Positions 41,037-49,500 of a stretch of DNA of 64,000 bases are shown in pieces. The notes under the pieces are model-generated. The model was given only the letters and a program-made list of their open reading frames with translations, ran no database searches and was not told the DNA's origin. The position numbers and the translations under genes were made by a program. Source of the DNA: JAXMAR01 sp046350295 (GTDB lineage: Bacteria > Planctomycetota > Planctomycetia > Gemmatales > Gemmataceae); NCBI GenBank assembly GCA_046350295.1, contig JAXMAR010000002.1, forward strand, positions 124,001-188,000, in the 5' to 3' direction. Each line of letters starts with the position of its first letter. The first letter of the stretch is position 1.

Positions 41037-42479
41037 ATGGGCAACGCGAACGCTCCAACCGTAACCAACTTCGGCGGTAACGTCGTCTTCACGCCGGCGC
41101 GCCACTATGTTCCGCGCAACGAGAAGGAAGTACTGGCGATCCTCGATAAGCACGCGCGCGGGAAGGTTCGCGTGCTGGGCGCCCGGCATTCGTGGAGCGA
41201 GGCGCTCGTGACGGAGGACGCGCTCGTCGACATGCGCCGTTTCCGTCACGTGCGGATCGAACGCGATGCCGACGGAACGGCCTGGGCGACGATCGGCGGC
41301 GGCTGCACGCTCAAACGCGCCCTGGCCTTGCTGAACCGGGCGGACCTGACATTGCCGGCGCTCGGCCTGATCACGGAGCAGACGATCGCCGGCGCGATAT
41401 CGACCGGAACGCACGGGAGCGGCCGGAGCAGCATCTCGCACTACATCGCTGAAGTTCGCGTGGCGGCGTATGACGTGGCGGGTCGGGCACGGATTTACGT
41501 CTGGAGCGCCGGGCCGGAACTTCGGGCGGCACGTTGTGCTCTCGGCTGCATGGGCGTCATCCTGTCCGTGAAGATTTGCTGCGTCCCGCAATACCTGATC
41601 GAGGAGAGCGTTCGTCGCTGCGAGCGCTTGGACGACGTGCTCGCCGGAGAAGCCGAGCATCCGCTCCAGCAGTTCTATCTCGCGCCGCATGCCTGGGTCT
41701 ACTACGTGCAACAGCGCCGCGCCGCTCCGGCTCCGTCGCGTCGCAGCTGGTACGCCGGTGTCTATCGCCTTTACTGGTTCCTCATCATCGACCTCGCGCT
41801 GCACTGGACGATCAAGATCTTCGCCGCGTGGCTGTCGAGCCGGCGCCTCGTTCATTTCCTGTTCCGGTTCCTCTTGCCTCTCTTGCTGTGGAAGCCGCGC
41901 GGACTGCGGGAACGGAGCGACGCCGCGCTCATCATGGAGCACGAACTGTTCCGCCATCTCGAGATCGAGATCTTCGTGCCCGGCCCGGCGCTACGCCGCG
42001 CCGCCGACTTCGTACGCCAGGTGTTGGAGGTGTTCGACGGCAAAGCGAGCGTCGATCCGGCGTGGGCCGAGACACTCCGGAAGCATGACCTCCTCTCCCG
42101 CCTCCTCGCCGAGCGCGGCGTCTTCACGTTCCACTACCCCATCACCTTCCGCCGCGTTCTGCCCGACGATACGCTGATCTCGATGACCGCCCAGGCGAGC
42201 GAACCGTGGTATGCCGTGAGTTTCATCACCTACGTCGAGCCGCGCGACGCGTTCTACCGGCTGGCGCGGTTTCTGGCGGAGAGCATGACCACGCTCTTCG
42301 GGGCGCGGCTCCACTGGGGCAAGTACTTTCCACTGGACCAGGAACGGATCGCGGGCGGTTATCCGGGGTTGGCGGAGTTTCGCGAGATTTGCCGGGACAC
42401 GGATCCGCGCGGCGTGTTTCGAAACCGCTATGTGGAGCGAGTCTTGGGCTATAATGCGCCCGAAGGAGTTCAATCATGA
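41037..42479 (+). CDS. FAD-linked sugar-lactone oxidase
   Basis: The 480-aa protein resembles the D-arabinono-1,4-lactone / L-gulonolactone oxidase group. It has an N-terminal PCMH-type FAD-binding domain with VRVLGARHSWSEALVTEDALVDM, TIGGGCTLKRAL and GAISTGTHGSGRSS; the His of THGSG is the usual site of covalent flavin attachment. A hydrophobic segment around residues 240-285 (WFLIIDLALHWTIKIFAAW, LLPLLLW) may attach it to the membrane. The C-terminus has LHWGKYFPLD, the conserved HWGK motif near the active site. It would oxidise a lactone or alditol; the electron acceptor is uncertain. Confidence 0.85.
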   Translation: MGNANAPTVTNFGGNVVFTPARHYVPRNEKEVLAILDKHARGKVRVLGARHSWSEALVTEDALVDMRRFRHVRIERDADGTAWATIGGGCTLKRALALLNRADLTLPALGLITEQTIAGAISTGTHGSGRSSISHYIAEVRVAAYDVAGRARIYVWSAGPELRAARCALGCMGVILSVKICCVPQYLIEESVRRCERLDDVLAGEAEHPLQQFYLAPHAWVYYVQQRRAAPAPSRRSWYAGVYRLYWFLIIDLALHWTIKIFAAWLSSRRLVHFLFRFLLPLLLWKPRGLRERSDAALIMEHELFRHLEIEIFVPGPALRRAADFVRQVLEVFDGKASVDPAWAETLRKHDLLSRLLAERGVFTFHYPITFRRVLPDDTLISMTAQASEPWYAVSFITYVEPRDAFYRLARFLAESMTTLFGARLHWGKYFPLDQERIAGGYPGLAEFREICRDTDPRGVFRNRYVERVLGYNAPEGVQS

Positions 42480-42796
42480 CCCTGCCCGACTTTCTTGTCG
42501 CCGACGACGTAGGATACATCCATGTCGCCGGCCACCGCGTCGGCCTGGCGGATATCGTGTTCTTCTATCGCCAGGGAGACTCGCCGGAGATGCTACACGC
42601 CCGCTTTCCCACCGTCGCGCTGCCCATCTTCTACAAGATCATCGCGTTCTATCTGGAACACGCGGAGGATGTCGACGCATACTGCGCACGTGAAGCCGCG
42701 GAGATGGCCCGACAACGCGCGCAAGCTCGACAAGGCCCTAGCTTGGAGGAACTGCTACAGCGACGTGAGGCGAACCGGTTGGCGCAGGGAGCGTGA
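42476..42796 (+). CDS. DUF433 protein, antitoxin candidate (second pair)
   Basis: ATG 42476 overlaps the oxidase stop (ATGA), with GAAGGAG upstream. A TATAAT at 42450-42455 lies inside the oxidase end and may provide a private promoter. The 106-aa protein has IHVAGHRVGLADIVFFYRQGDSPEMLHARFPTVALPIFYKIIAFYLEH, the DUF433 pattern. The DUF5615-like gene follows 6 nt later. It is divergent in sequence from the copy at 2318-2644. Confidence 0.78.
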   Translation: MTLPDFLVADDVGYIHVAGHRVGLADIVFFYRQGDSPEMLHARFPTVALPIFYKIIAFYLEHAEDVDAYCAREAAEMARQRAQARQGPSLEELLQRREANRLAQGA

Positions 42797-42802
42797 CCGC
42801 CC

Positions 42803-43183
42803 ATGCCTCTTCGTTTTCTCCTCGACGAGAATCAACGAGGCGTGCTTTGGCACGTTATTCAGCGGCACAATGCACGGGGCATCGATGTCCTTGACGCAGT
42901 GCGAGTCGGCGACGTGCCGGACCTTCCACTGGGCTCGCCCGACGGCGCGATTCTTGTCTGGGCTGAGCGCGAAGAGCGCATCTTGGTCTCGTTTGACAGA
43001 TCATCGTTGAGCCGACACCTCGCAGAGCATCTTGCAGCCGGCCATCACTGTCCCGGGATCTTCTTGGTATTGACGGATGCAAAGCCGCCGGACGTGTTGG
43101 ACTTCCTTATCCTGGCGGCTTACGCGAGCGATCCCGCCGAATGGAAAGACTGGATCAATCATGTGCAGAACGGGAGGACGTGA
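42803..43183 (+). CDS. DUF5615 PIN-like protein, toxin candidate (second pair)
   Basis: The 126-aa protein begins LRFLLDENQRGVLWHVIQRHNARGID, the DEN motif of DUF5615, followed by DGAILVWAEREERILVSFDRSSLSRHL, whose acidic residues fit a PIN active site. It is 6 nt after the DUF433 gene and its TGA overlaps the next ATG. The pair is intact, in contrast to the one at 1898-2644. A ribonuclease activity is inferred. Confidence 0.75.
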   Translation: MPLRFLLDENQRGVLWHVIQRHNARGIDVLDAVRVGDVPDLPLGSPDGAILVWAEREERILVSFDRSSLSRHLAEHLAAGHHCPGIFLVLTDAKPPDVLDFLILAAYASDPAEWKDWINHVQNGRT

Positions 43184-43559
43184 TGGCGAGGAAAAGAAGC
43201 CCGTCCTTCCATGTCAGGGCGATCACGATTGTCTGCACGGATCGGTGGAAAACCGGCGCGTTCCATGAGAAGGTGCTGGGCGCCGTCCCAATACCGAAGG
43301 AAGAGGCCACATGCTTGTGGTATCGTCTCGGATCGTTCGAGCTTACGATGGTACCGAATGCGGACAAGCCAAGCCCTGCTTTCTTGGGTTAACACGCGAC
43401 TATCATGCTTTGGCTCGAGGTAGATGACCTGGAACCGTGGCTCGCCATTTCGCGCGGCATAAGGTAGATATCATTCAACCGTCGGATGGTCTGACGACAA
43501 TCATTGCGGATCCCGATGGCCTGTTGATTGAGGTTTGGCAAACGCAATCCAACGGATAG
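43183..43559 (+). CDS. Glyoxalase/VOC-like protein, frameshifted
   Basis: ATG 43183 overlaps the previous stop. The first ~70 residues (SPSFHVRAITIVCTDRWKTGAFHEKVLGAVP, YRLGSFELTMVPN) match one beta-alpha-beta-beta-beta half of a VOC domain. Two shifts follow, at about 43390 and 43445. They lead to MLWLEVDDLEPWLA, then HFARHKVDIIQPSDGLTTIIADPDGLLIEVWQ, the usual VOC end with the Glu metal ligand. Intact length would be about 125 aa. The substrate is unknown. Confidence 0.65.
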
Positions 43560-43587
43560 ATGCCAAACGGTTCGCAGGAGAAATCAG

Positions 43588-45342
43588 ATGCGTTCACCCG
43601 TCCTCATCGCCCTTCTGGCCTTGTCGTCGACGCCGCTCGCCGCCCACGCTCAGGACGCCCCCAAACCCGGCGCCGTCGTCCCGAAGCTTCGCCTCACCGA
43701 CATCCGTTACCTCCCGCGCTCCCTCGACGACTTCGGCCCCAAGAAAGCCTTCGTCCTCGTCTTCCTCAATACCAGCTGTCCGCTCGCCGGCCGCTATTTG
43801 CCGACGCTGCAGGAGATGGAGCGCGAGTATCGAGCCAAGGACGTGCAGTTCATCGGTGCCAATGCGGCCGAGGAGGATTCCATCGTCGCGATGGCGACGC
43901 AGGCGGTGCGGCATGACATTGACTTTCCGTTCGTCAAAGACTTCGGCGGCGCCGCGGCTCGGGCGCTGGGGGTTCGCCGTACGCCCGAAGCCGTCGTCCT
44001 CGACGGCAAGCGCCGCCTCTGCTACCGCGGCCGCATCGACGATCAGTACCGCCTCGGCGGAGCACGGCCGGCGCCGATGCGGCGCGATTTGAAGGAAGCC
44101 ATCGACGCCGTCCTCGCAGGTAAAGCGGTCGAGGTAGCCGAGACAGAGGTCGACGGCTGCCTCATCACGCCGCCGACGCCTCGGAAGAAAAAGGAAGTGA
44201 CCTTCGTCGAAGCGGCCCCGATCCTCAAGAAGCACTGCTGGGAATGCCATCGCGCCGGCGGCTCGGCCCCCTTCTCCCTTACCGGCTACAAGGAAGCGTC
44301 GCGCCGCGCCGAGTCGGTCGCGGAAGTCGTCACCGATGGCCGCATGCCCCCCTGGTTCGCGTCGCATGACTTCGGCCCCTTCGTCAACCGCCGCGGCCTC
44401 TCCGACGCCGAACGCGACACCATCCTCGACTGGGCCTACTCCGGCGCCCCTCCGGGCGATCTGTCCAAGGTCCCGCCGGCCCCCAAGCCGCCCACGGACA
44501 AGTGGCAAATCCCGCCGCCCGACCTGGTCCTGCAATCCGGCGTCTTCGACATCCCCGCCAAGGGGGTCATCCCTTACAAGTACGCCGTCCTTCTCCACGT
44601 CTTCCTCGAAGACACCTGGGTCCAGCACGTCCAGATCGTCCCCGACAACCCCGCCGTCCTGCACCACGGCAACATGGCCTATGCCAATCTCGCCGAAGGC
44701 TTCAACGAGGCCAACTTCATCACTGGTGTCGTCCCCGGCGGCGAGCCCGCCAGCCTCGACGACGGCGTCGCCTTCCTCATCCCCAAAGGATCCGTGCTCG
44801 GCCTCCAGCTCCACTTCGTCACGACCGGCAAACCGGAAAAGTGCAACGTCGCCGTCGGCCTCCGCTTCCCGCGCGTCGTCGTCGACAAGCGGCTCCGCCA
44901 CTACCAGCTCGCCAACCGTCGCTTCGCAATCGCGCCCGGCGCCCCGGCCCATCGCGTCACCGCCGGCCGGACGCTCGACCGCGACATCAGCGGCGTCGGC
45001 ATGTTCTCCCACATGCACCTGCGCGGCAAGGACATGACCTTCACCGCCCACCTCCCCGGCGGCAAAGACGAGACGCTCCTGGTCGTTCCCAACTACAGCT
45101 TCTCCTGGCAACTCCCCTACCGCTGGGAGCCGGGCAAGATGCGCCTACCCAAGGGGACGCGGCTCGAATGCGTCGCCCACTACGACAATTCGCCGTTCAA
45201 CCCGTACAACCCCGACCCGAAGGCCACCGTGCGCGACGGCCCGCAGACTTATCACGAAATGATGTACGGCTTCTTCTTTTACCTCGACGCGGCGGAACGG
45301 CTCGGGCTGACCGTCGATCCAAAGACAGGAACGGCGAAGTGA
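43588..45342 (+). CDS. Secreted redoxin-cytochrome-copper monooxygenase-like fusion protein
   Basis: The 584-aa exported protein starts at ATG 43588 with GGAG upstream; residues 1-22 are a signal peptide. Part one is a thioredoxin/redoxin fold (residues ~35-195) with NTSCPLAGRYLPTLQEM; only one Cys (64) is present instead of CxxC. Part two has a haem-type KKHCWECHRAGGSAPFSLTGYKEA (about 215-235). Part three resembles the copper type II ascorbate-dependent monooxygenase fold, with VLHHGNMAY, LQLHFVTTGKPE and GMFSHMHLRGKDMTF supplying His ligands. Such three-part proteins occur in Planctomycetes. An oxidative role on an extracytoplasmic substrate is inferred. Confidence 0.8.
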   Translation: MRSPVLIALLALSSTPLAAHAQDAPKPGAVVPKLRLTDIRYLPRSLDDFGPKKAFVLVFLNTSCPLAGRYLPTLQEMEREYRAKDVQFIGANAAEEDSIVAMATQAVRHDIDFPFVKDFGGAAARALGVRRTPEAVVLDGKRRLCYRGRIDDQYRLGGARPAPMRRDLKEAIDAVLAGKAVEVAETEVDGCLITPPTPRKKKEVTFVEAAPILKKHCWECHRAGGSAPFSLTGYKEASRRAESVAEVVTDGRMPPWFASHDFGPFVNRRGLSDAERDTILDWAYSGAPPGDLSKVPPAPKPPTDKWQIPPPDLVLQSGVFDIPAKGVIPYKYAVLLHVFLEDTWVQHVQIVPDNPAVLHHGNMAYANLAEGFNEANFITGVVPGGEPASLDDGVAFLIPKGSVLGLQLHFVTTGKPEKCNVAVGLRFPRVVVDKRLRHYQLANRRFAIAPGAPAHRVTAGRTLDRDISGVGMFSHMHLRGKDMTFTAHLPGGKDETLLVVPNYSFSWQLPYRWEPGKMRLPKGTRLECVAHYDNSPFNPYNPDPKATVRDGPQTYHEMMYGFFFYLDAAERLGLTVDPKTGTAK

Positions 45343-45388
45343 GACGCGGCGGCCTGGAAACGACCAACCCCCGATGGAGACTGCGGCG

Positions 45389-46390
45389 ATGAAACGTCTT
45401 CTGTCTTTCATGGTTATCACCGCGCTTCCTCTGGCATTGGCCGCAGGCGAGCCAGTAAAGGGGAGCAAGGCTGACAGGGCCGGCCTGGGCCGCGGCATCA
45501 ACCTGGGCAATGCCCTGGAGGCGCCCAAGGAAGGCGACTGGGGCGTCCGGCTCAAGGCGGAGTACTTCACGGCGATCAAGAAGGCCGGCTTCGCCACGGT
45601 TCGCCTGCCGGTGCGCTGGTCGGCGCATGCGGCCAAGGAGGCGCCCTACACGATCGACGGGAAGTTCGCCGAGCGTGTCGACTGGGCGATCGATCAGGCG
45701 CTGCGGAATGATCTCAACATCATCGTCAACGTTCACCATTACGACGGGATGGACTCCGCCCCGGACGAACACTTGCCGCGGTTGGAGGGGCTGTGGCGCC
45801 AGATCGCCGAGCGCTACAAGGACCGTCCGGCGCGCGTCTTTTTCGAGCTACTCAACGAACCGCACGCCAAGCTGACCGAAGCGAAATGGAACGCGGCGGC
45901 GCCGAAGCTCCTGGCCGCGGTGCGCGCTACGAACCCGAAACGGCCGGTCATCATCGGCCCCGGGCAGTGGAACTCGATCCGGGCGCTCGACAAGCTCGAA
46001 TTGCCGAAGGACGACCACCTGATCGTCACGGTCCACTTTTACGATCCGTTCGAGTTTACGCATCAGGGGGCGTCGTGGGTGAAGGGCTCGGACAAATGGA
46101 AGGGGCGGAAGTGGGACGGAACCGACGCCGAAAAGGCGGCGATCACGAAGCAACTGGAGAAGGCGGCGGGATGGGCCAAGGCCCACGACCGGCCCATCTT
46201 CCTCGGCGAATTCGGCGCTTTTCAAGGGGCGGACATGAAATCGCGGGCGCGCTGGACGGCCTTCGTGGCGCGCGAGGCGGAGCGGCTCGGCTTCAGCTGG
46301 GGCTACTGGGAGTTCTGCTCCGGGTTTGGAGCGTACGACCCGAAGGCGGAGGCGTGGCGCGAACCGTTGAAGGCGGCGCTGGTACCGTGA
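45389..46390 (+). CDS. Secreted glycoside hydrolase family 5 enzyme
   Basis: The 333-aa protein starts at ATG 45389, preceded by GGAG. Residues 1-20 are a signal peptide. GRGINLGNALEAPKEGDWG, FATVRLPVRWSAHA and LNIIVNVHHYDGM are typical of GH5 (cellulase A) enzymes. The acid/base Glu is in FFELLNEPHA (about residue 156) and the nucleophile Glu in FLGEFGAFQGAD (about 273). It would cleave a beta-linked glucan or mannan outside the cell. It follows the fusion protein by 46 nt and may share its transcript. Confidence 0.9.
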   Translation: MKRLLSFMVITALPLALAAGEPVKGSKADRAGLGRGINLGNALEAPKEGDWGVRLKAEYFTAIKKAGFATVRLPVRWSAHAAKEAPYTIDGKFAERVDWAIDQALRNDLNIIVNVHHYDGMDSAPDEHLPRLEGLWRQIAERYKDRPARVFFELLNEPHAKLTEAKWNAAAPKLLAAVRATNPKRPVIIGPGQWNSIRALDKLELPKDDHLIVTVHFYDPFEFTHQGASWVKGSDKWKGRKWDGTDAEKAAITKQLEKAAGWAKAHDRPIFLGEFGAFQGADMKSRARWTAFVAREAERLGFSWGYWEFCSGFGAYDPKAEAWREPLKAALVP

Positions 46391-46507
46391 GGTCTGTGGA
46401 ACGGCAGGCCGCGGGCGACGCGATTCGCGTGCCGCGACGCACTTCAGGACAATAGCCCCCACCAATCCGCAGTCTCACCACTTCGGCTACCACTTGAGAG
46501 GCGCCTG

Positions 46508-47332
46508 ATGCTCGAGTCCGTCGCTGAAGCCCTTGCCGACTTAAGCAGGCTGGAGAAGCGACTGCCCACGCTCGCTTCTTCCTGCGCCGTGCTCGGCGAT
46601 ATGCTCCCGGCCCTCTTCGGCGCCCCGATCCTCGATAAGCCGCCCGCGCTGGAGCCATCGGCAGTGGCCGCCAAGCTCGAGGAAGGCGTTCCCCTGTTGC
46701 AGCATGAAAAAATCACGCTGGACAACGCTTCATTTCAAAAGCGCTGGCTCGGTGTTTGCCGCGCCATTGCTCGCCAGAATCCGGACGCCGACGCCGTCGC
46801 GCACGGCTTCGTCTCCCTCGACCCGCCCGGCCTGCTCCAGGACGTCTTCGACGGGCGGCCCGAAGCCGTCGCGGCCCGCGCCGACGAGCGCGGCTTGAAC
46901 GCGGCGCTGACGGCCACGGTCCTTCGCTTGACCGCGTTCCCCGTGCTTGTCCACTTCGCCGCCGGCTTGCAAGCGCAGGCCAACGCCTGGCGCCACGGTT
47001 ACTGCCCCATCTGCGGCAGCGTCCCATTGCTCGGGGAGTTCCGCGGCCTCGAGCAGCTCCGCTTCCTGCGCTGCGGACTGTGTGCCGCCCAGTGGCAGTT
47101 CAGCCGCCTGCGCTGCCCCGCCTGCGGCGCCCAGGACCACAAGCAGCTCGGCTTCCTGCAGGTCGAAGGAGAGGAGAACCACTACCGCGCCGCGACCTGC
47201 GACGCCTGCCACGGCTACGTCAAGATGATATCGACCCTGGCCCCTCTCACCCCGCCGCAGCTTTTGGTCGCCGACCTCGCCACCCTTCACCTTGACCTGA
47301 TGGCGCTGGAGCGCGGCTTCGGCGGCGCTTGA
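46508..47332 (+). CDS. fdhE: FdhE-like formate dehydrogenase accessory protein
   Basis: The 274-aa cytoplasmic protein has an N-terminal helical domain and a C-terminal pair of rubredoxin-like metal knuckles: GYCPICGSVPLLGEF, RCGLCAAQWQF, RCPACGAQDHKQLGFL and CDACHGYVKM. FdhE binds iron and helps mature exported formate dehydrogenases. No formate dehydrogenase genes are nearby, so this is an orphan. The start at 46508 follows GAGGCGCCTG and matches the usual N-terminus. All Cys pairs are intact. Confidence 0.85.
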   Translation: MLESVAEALADLSRLEKRLPTLASSCAVLGDMLPALFGAPILDKPPALEPSAVAAKLEEGVPLLQHEKITLDNASFQKRWLGVCRAIARQNPDADAVAHGFVSLDPPGLLQDVFDGRPEAVAARADERGLNAALTATVLRLTAFPVLVHFAAGLQAQANAWRHGYCPICGSVPLLGEFRGLEQLRFLRCGLCAAQWQFSRLRCPACGAQDHKQLGFLQVEGEENHYRAATCDACHGYVKMISTLAPLTPPQLLVADLATLHLDLMALERGFGGA

Positions 47333-47365
47333 CTTTGTCGACGTGCGCGCTTCGGCCGCACTACA

Positions 47366-47749
47366 TTAGATCGGAGCGTGAGCGAGGGATTCGGCAATTC
47401 TCCTGCGGACAACTTCAATCAGAAGCTCGTCACGTCCCAGCGGTTCCGCGAGAACGAACGCGACCCCCGCGTGCTGATCCGCCAACCGCTCGCGCTGGCC
47501 CTCCAAATCGCGCCGCACGTGGATGCCCGCCGAGAGAAAATACGGCACGAGGATCACACGCCGCGCCCCGGCCGCCACGCAGCGCCGTCCCCCCTCCGCG
47601 ATCCCCGGTTCCGCCAGCTCGAGGTACGACGCGACGACGGCGCAGTACGACCCGCCCGTCCGCAACTGGTCCGCCAGCCAGACGAGGTCCTCGTTGGCTT
47701 CCGCCTGCCGGCTGCCGTGCGCGATCAGCAAAAGGGCCGTCTCCGTCAT
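47366..47749 (-). CDS. cbiX: CbiX/SirB-type sirohydrochlorin chelatase
   Basis: The 127-aa protein starts at ATG 47749 behind GGGAGGAAAAG. LLLIAHGSRQAEANEDLVWLADQL contains the AHGSR motif with the metal-binding His. VASYLELAEPGIAEGGRRCVAAGARRVILVPYFLSAGIHVRRDL follows, where FLSAGIH carries the second His. Short single-domain CbiX forms act as dimers and insert Co or Fe into sirohydrochlorin for cobalamin or sirohaem synthesis. It is convergent with fdhE and divergent from the kinase gene. Confidence 0.85.
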   Translation of the reverse strand: MTETALLLIAHGSRQAEANEDLVWLADQLRTGGSYCAVVASYLELAEPGIAEGGRRCVAAGARRVILVPYFLSAGIHVRRDLEGQRERLADQHAGVAFVLAEPLGRDELLIEVVRRRIAESLAHAPI

Positions 47750-47857
47750 CTTTTCCTCCCGGCTCCAGCATATCGTACACTGAAGTTGAGCCGCGACCCG
47801 TCCGGACGGCGCGGCCGTGGTCCCATCCGCCGAAAACACCAACAAGACGCGCTGCCC

Positions 47858-49438
47858 ATGATCGGCGATCACCTCGGCAAATGGGTCATCTTCAAGGAAA
47901 TCGGCCGGGGCGGCATGGGGCAGGTCTTCCTGGCCCGCGAGGAGATCGGCGGGCGGCAGGCCGCGATCAAGGTGCTGTCCGCCGAGCTATCCCAGGATCC
48001 CGGCTTTCTCCAACGCTTCCAGCGCGAGGCCGATATCCTCGCCAAGCTGTCGCATCCCGGCATCGTGCAGTTCTACGAGGCCGGCGTCGAGAACGGCGTC
48101 TTCTTCTACGCCATGGAATACGTCGAGGGCGAGAGCCTCGACGAGGTCCTTCTCGAGAAAGGCAAGCTTCCCTGGCCTGAAGTGCTCGACGTCGCCCTCC
48201 AGGTCTGTCCGGCCCTGCGGCATGTCCATGACCATGGCGTCATCCACCGCGATCTCAAGCCGTCCAACCTGCTCCGCACCGCCGACGGCAAGATCAAGCT
48301 CACCGATTTCGGCATCGCCAAGATGTTCGCCGCCACGCATCTGACCGCCACCGGCGGCGTCGTCGGCACGGCCGAATACCTCTCCCCCGAGCAGGCGGCC
48401 GGCAAGCAGGTGGGCAAACGCAGCGACCTCTATTGCCTCGGCGTCGTCCTGTATCACCTGGTCGTCGGCCGCCCGCCGTTCGAAGGCAAGACGATGGTCG
48501 ACCTACTGCACAAGCACATCTATTCGCAGTTCGACCCGCCGCGCCGCTATCTCCCGGAGATCCCTTACGAGATCGACGAGCTGATCTGCCAGCTCATGGA
48601 GAAGGACCCCGCCAAGCGCCCCGCCGATTGCCACGTCCTGGGCAAGCAGCTCGAGCGCATGCGGCGGCGCCTGGACCGCAAGAGCCAGCCGACGCAGATC
48701 GTGCACGACGGGACGGTCGCCGACGCCCGCCGGACTCCGCGCGAGCCGGGCGGCCCCGGCCCCGCGACGCTGATGAGCGAGCTGATGCGCGACCAGGTGC
48801 GGCGCGAGGCGCACGGCGGGCCGGTCGCGCGTTTTTTCAATCGCTTCTGGGTCCTCTTCCCACTCTTCCTCCTCTGCCTCGCCTTCCTCATCTGGACATT
48901 CTGGCCCCTGAATCAGGAAACCCTTTATGCCCGCGGCGCCGCCCTCATGGAAACCGGCCGTCTGGCGGACATGGAGCGCGCCTGGCGCGACTACTTCGAG
49001 CCGCTTGATGAGCGCTATCCCGATCATCCATATCGGGACAAGTTGCGCGACTACAAGATCCAGCTGGAAACCGCGCGCTCGCCGCGCCCCAGTGAGGCGC
49101 AGCGCTTTTACCACCTCGGCGAGCGCCTGCTCGAGGAAGGCAAGGTGGGGCAAGCGCGCAAGCTCTGGAGCGACCTCATCACGGTGTTCGGCGCCAACGA
49201 CGCCGAACGCGACTGGGTCAAGAAAGCGGAGCGGGGCCTCGACGAGTTGGAAAGCAAGGAACGGGTCGCCCAGATCTGGGAGGCGGCGCAGCCGGCCTTG
49301 AAACGCGCCGCCGCCCTGCGCGCGGCCGGCAAACGTGCCGAAGCGACGAAAACCCTTGAGGCTCTCGACGCTCTGTATCGCGACGACCCGGGAGCGCGCC
49401 GCGTCCTGATTGAGGTGGAGCGCCTGCGCGGAAAGTAG
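47858..49438 (+). CDS. Serine/threonine protein kinase with transmembrane helix
   Basis: The 526-aa protein starts at ATG 47858. The Hanks-type kinase domain (residues 8-260) has IGRGGMGQVFLA, AIKV with Lys38, HRDLKPSNLL and LTDFGIAKM, plus GTAEYLSPEQAAG as activation segment, so it should be active. A membrane helix follows a basic linker (FWVLFPLFLLCLAFLIWTFWPL, about 325-346). The C-terminal ~180 residues outside the membrane are helical and TPR-like. No penicillin-binding or PASTA repeat is present. A PP2C phosphatase and an FHA protein are encoded further on. Confidence 0.92.
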   Translation: MIGDHLGKWVIFKEIGRGGMGQVFLAREEIGGRQAAIKVLSAELSQDPGFLQRFQREADILAKLSHPGIVQFYEAGVENGVFFYAMEYVEGESLDEVLLEKGKLPWPEVLDVALQVCPALRHVHDHGVIHRDLKPSNLLRTADGKIKLTDFGIAKMFAATHLTATGGVVGTAEYLSPEQAAGKQVGKRSDLYCLGVVLYHLVVGRPPFEGKTMVDLLHKHIYSQFDPPRRYLPEIPYEIDELICQLMEKDPAKRPADCHVLGKQLERMRRRLDRKSQPTQIVHDGTVADARRTPREPGGPGPATLMSELMRDQVRREAHGGPVARFFNRFWVLFPLFLLCLAFLIWTFWPLNQETLYARGAALMETGRLADMERAWRDYFEPLDERYPDHPYRDKLRDYKIQLETARSPRPSEAQRFYHLGERLLEEGKVGQARKLWSDLITVFGANDAERDWVKKAERGLDELESKERVAQIWEAAQPALKRAAALRAAGKRAEATKTLEALDALYRDDPGARRVLIEVERLRGK

Positions 49439-49500
49439 CTGACGGCCGCGTTGCCGCCCTGGGTAGAAGCTTTGCAGCGCTTCCACCCGCCCCGGCGCAC

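Noticed and set aside
47329..47367. TTGACT and TACATT as a promoter for the kinase gene
   Set aside because: The spacing is 27 nt, too long for a sigma-70 promoter, and the pair is far from the start.
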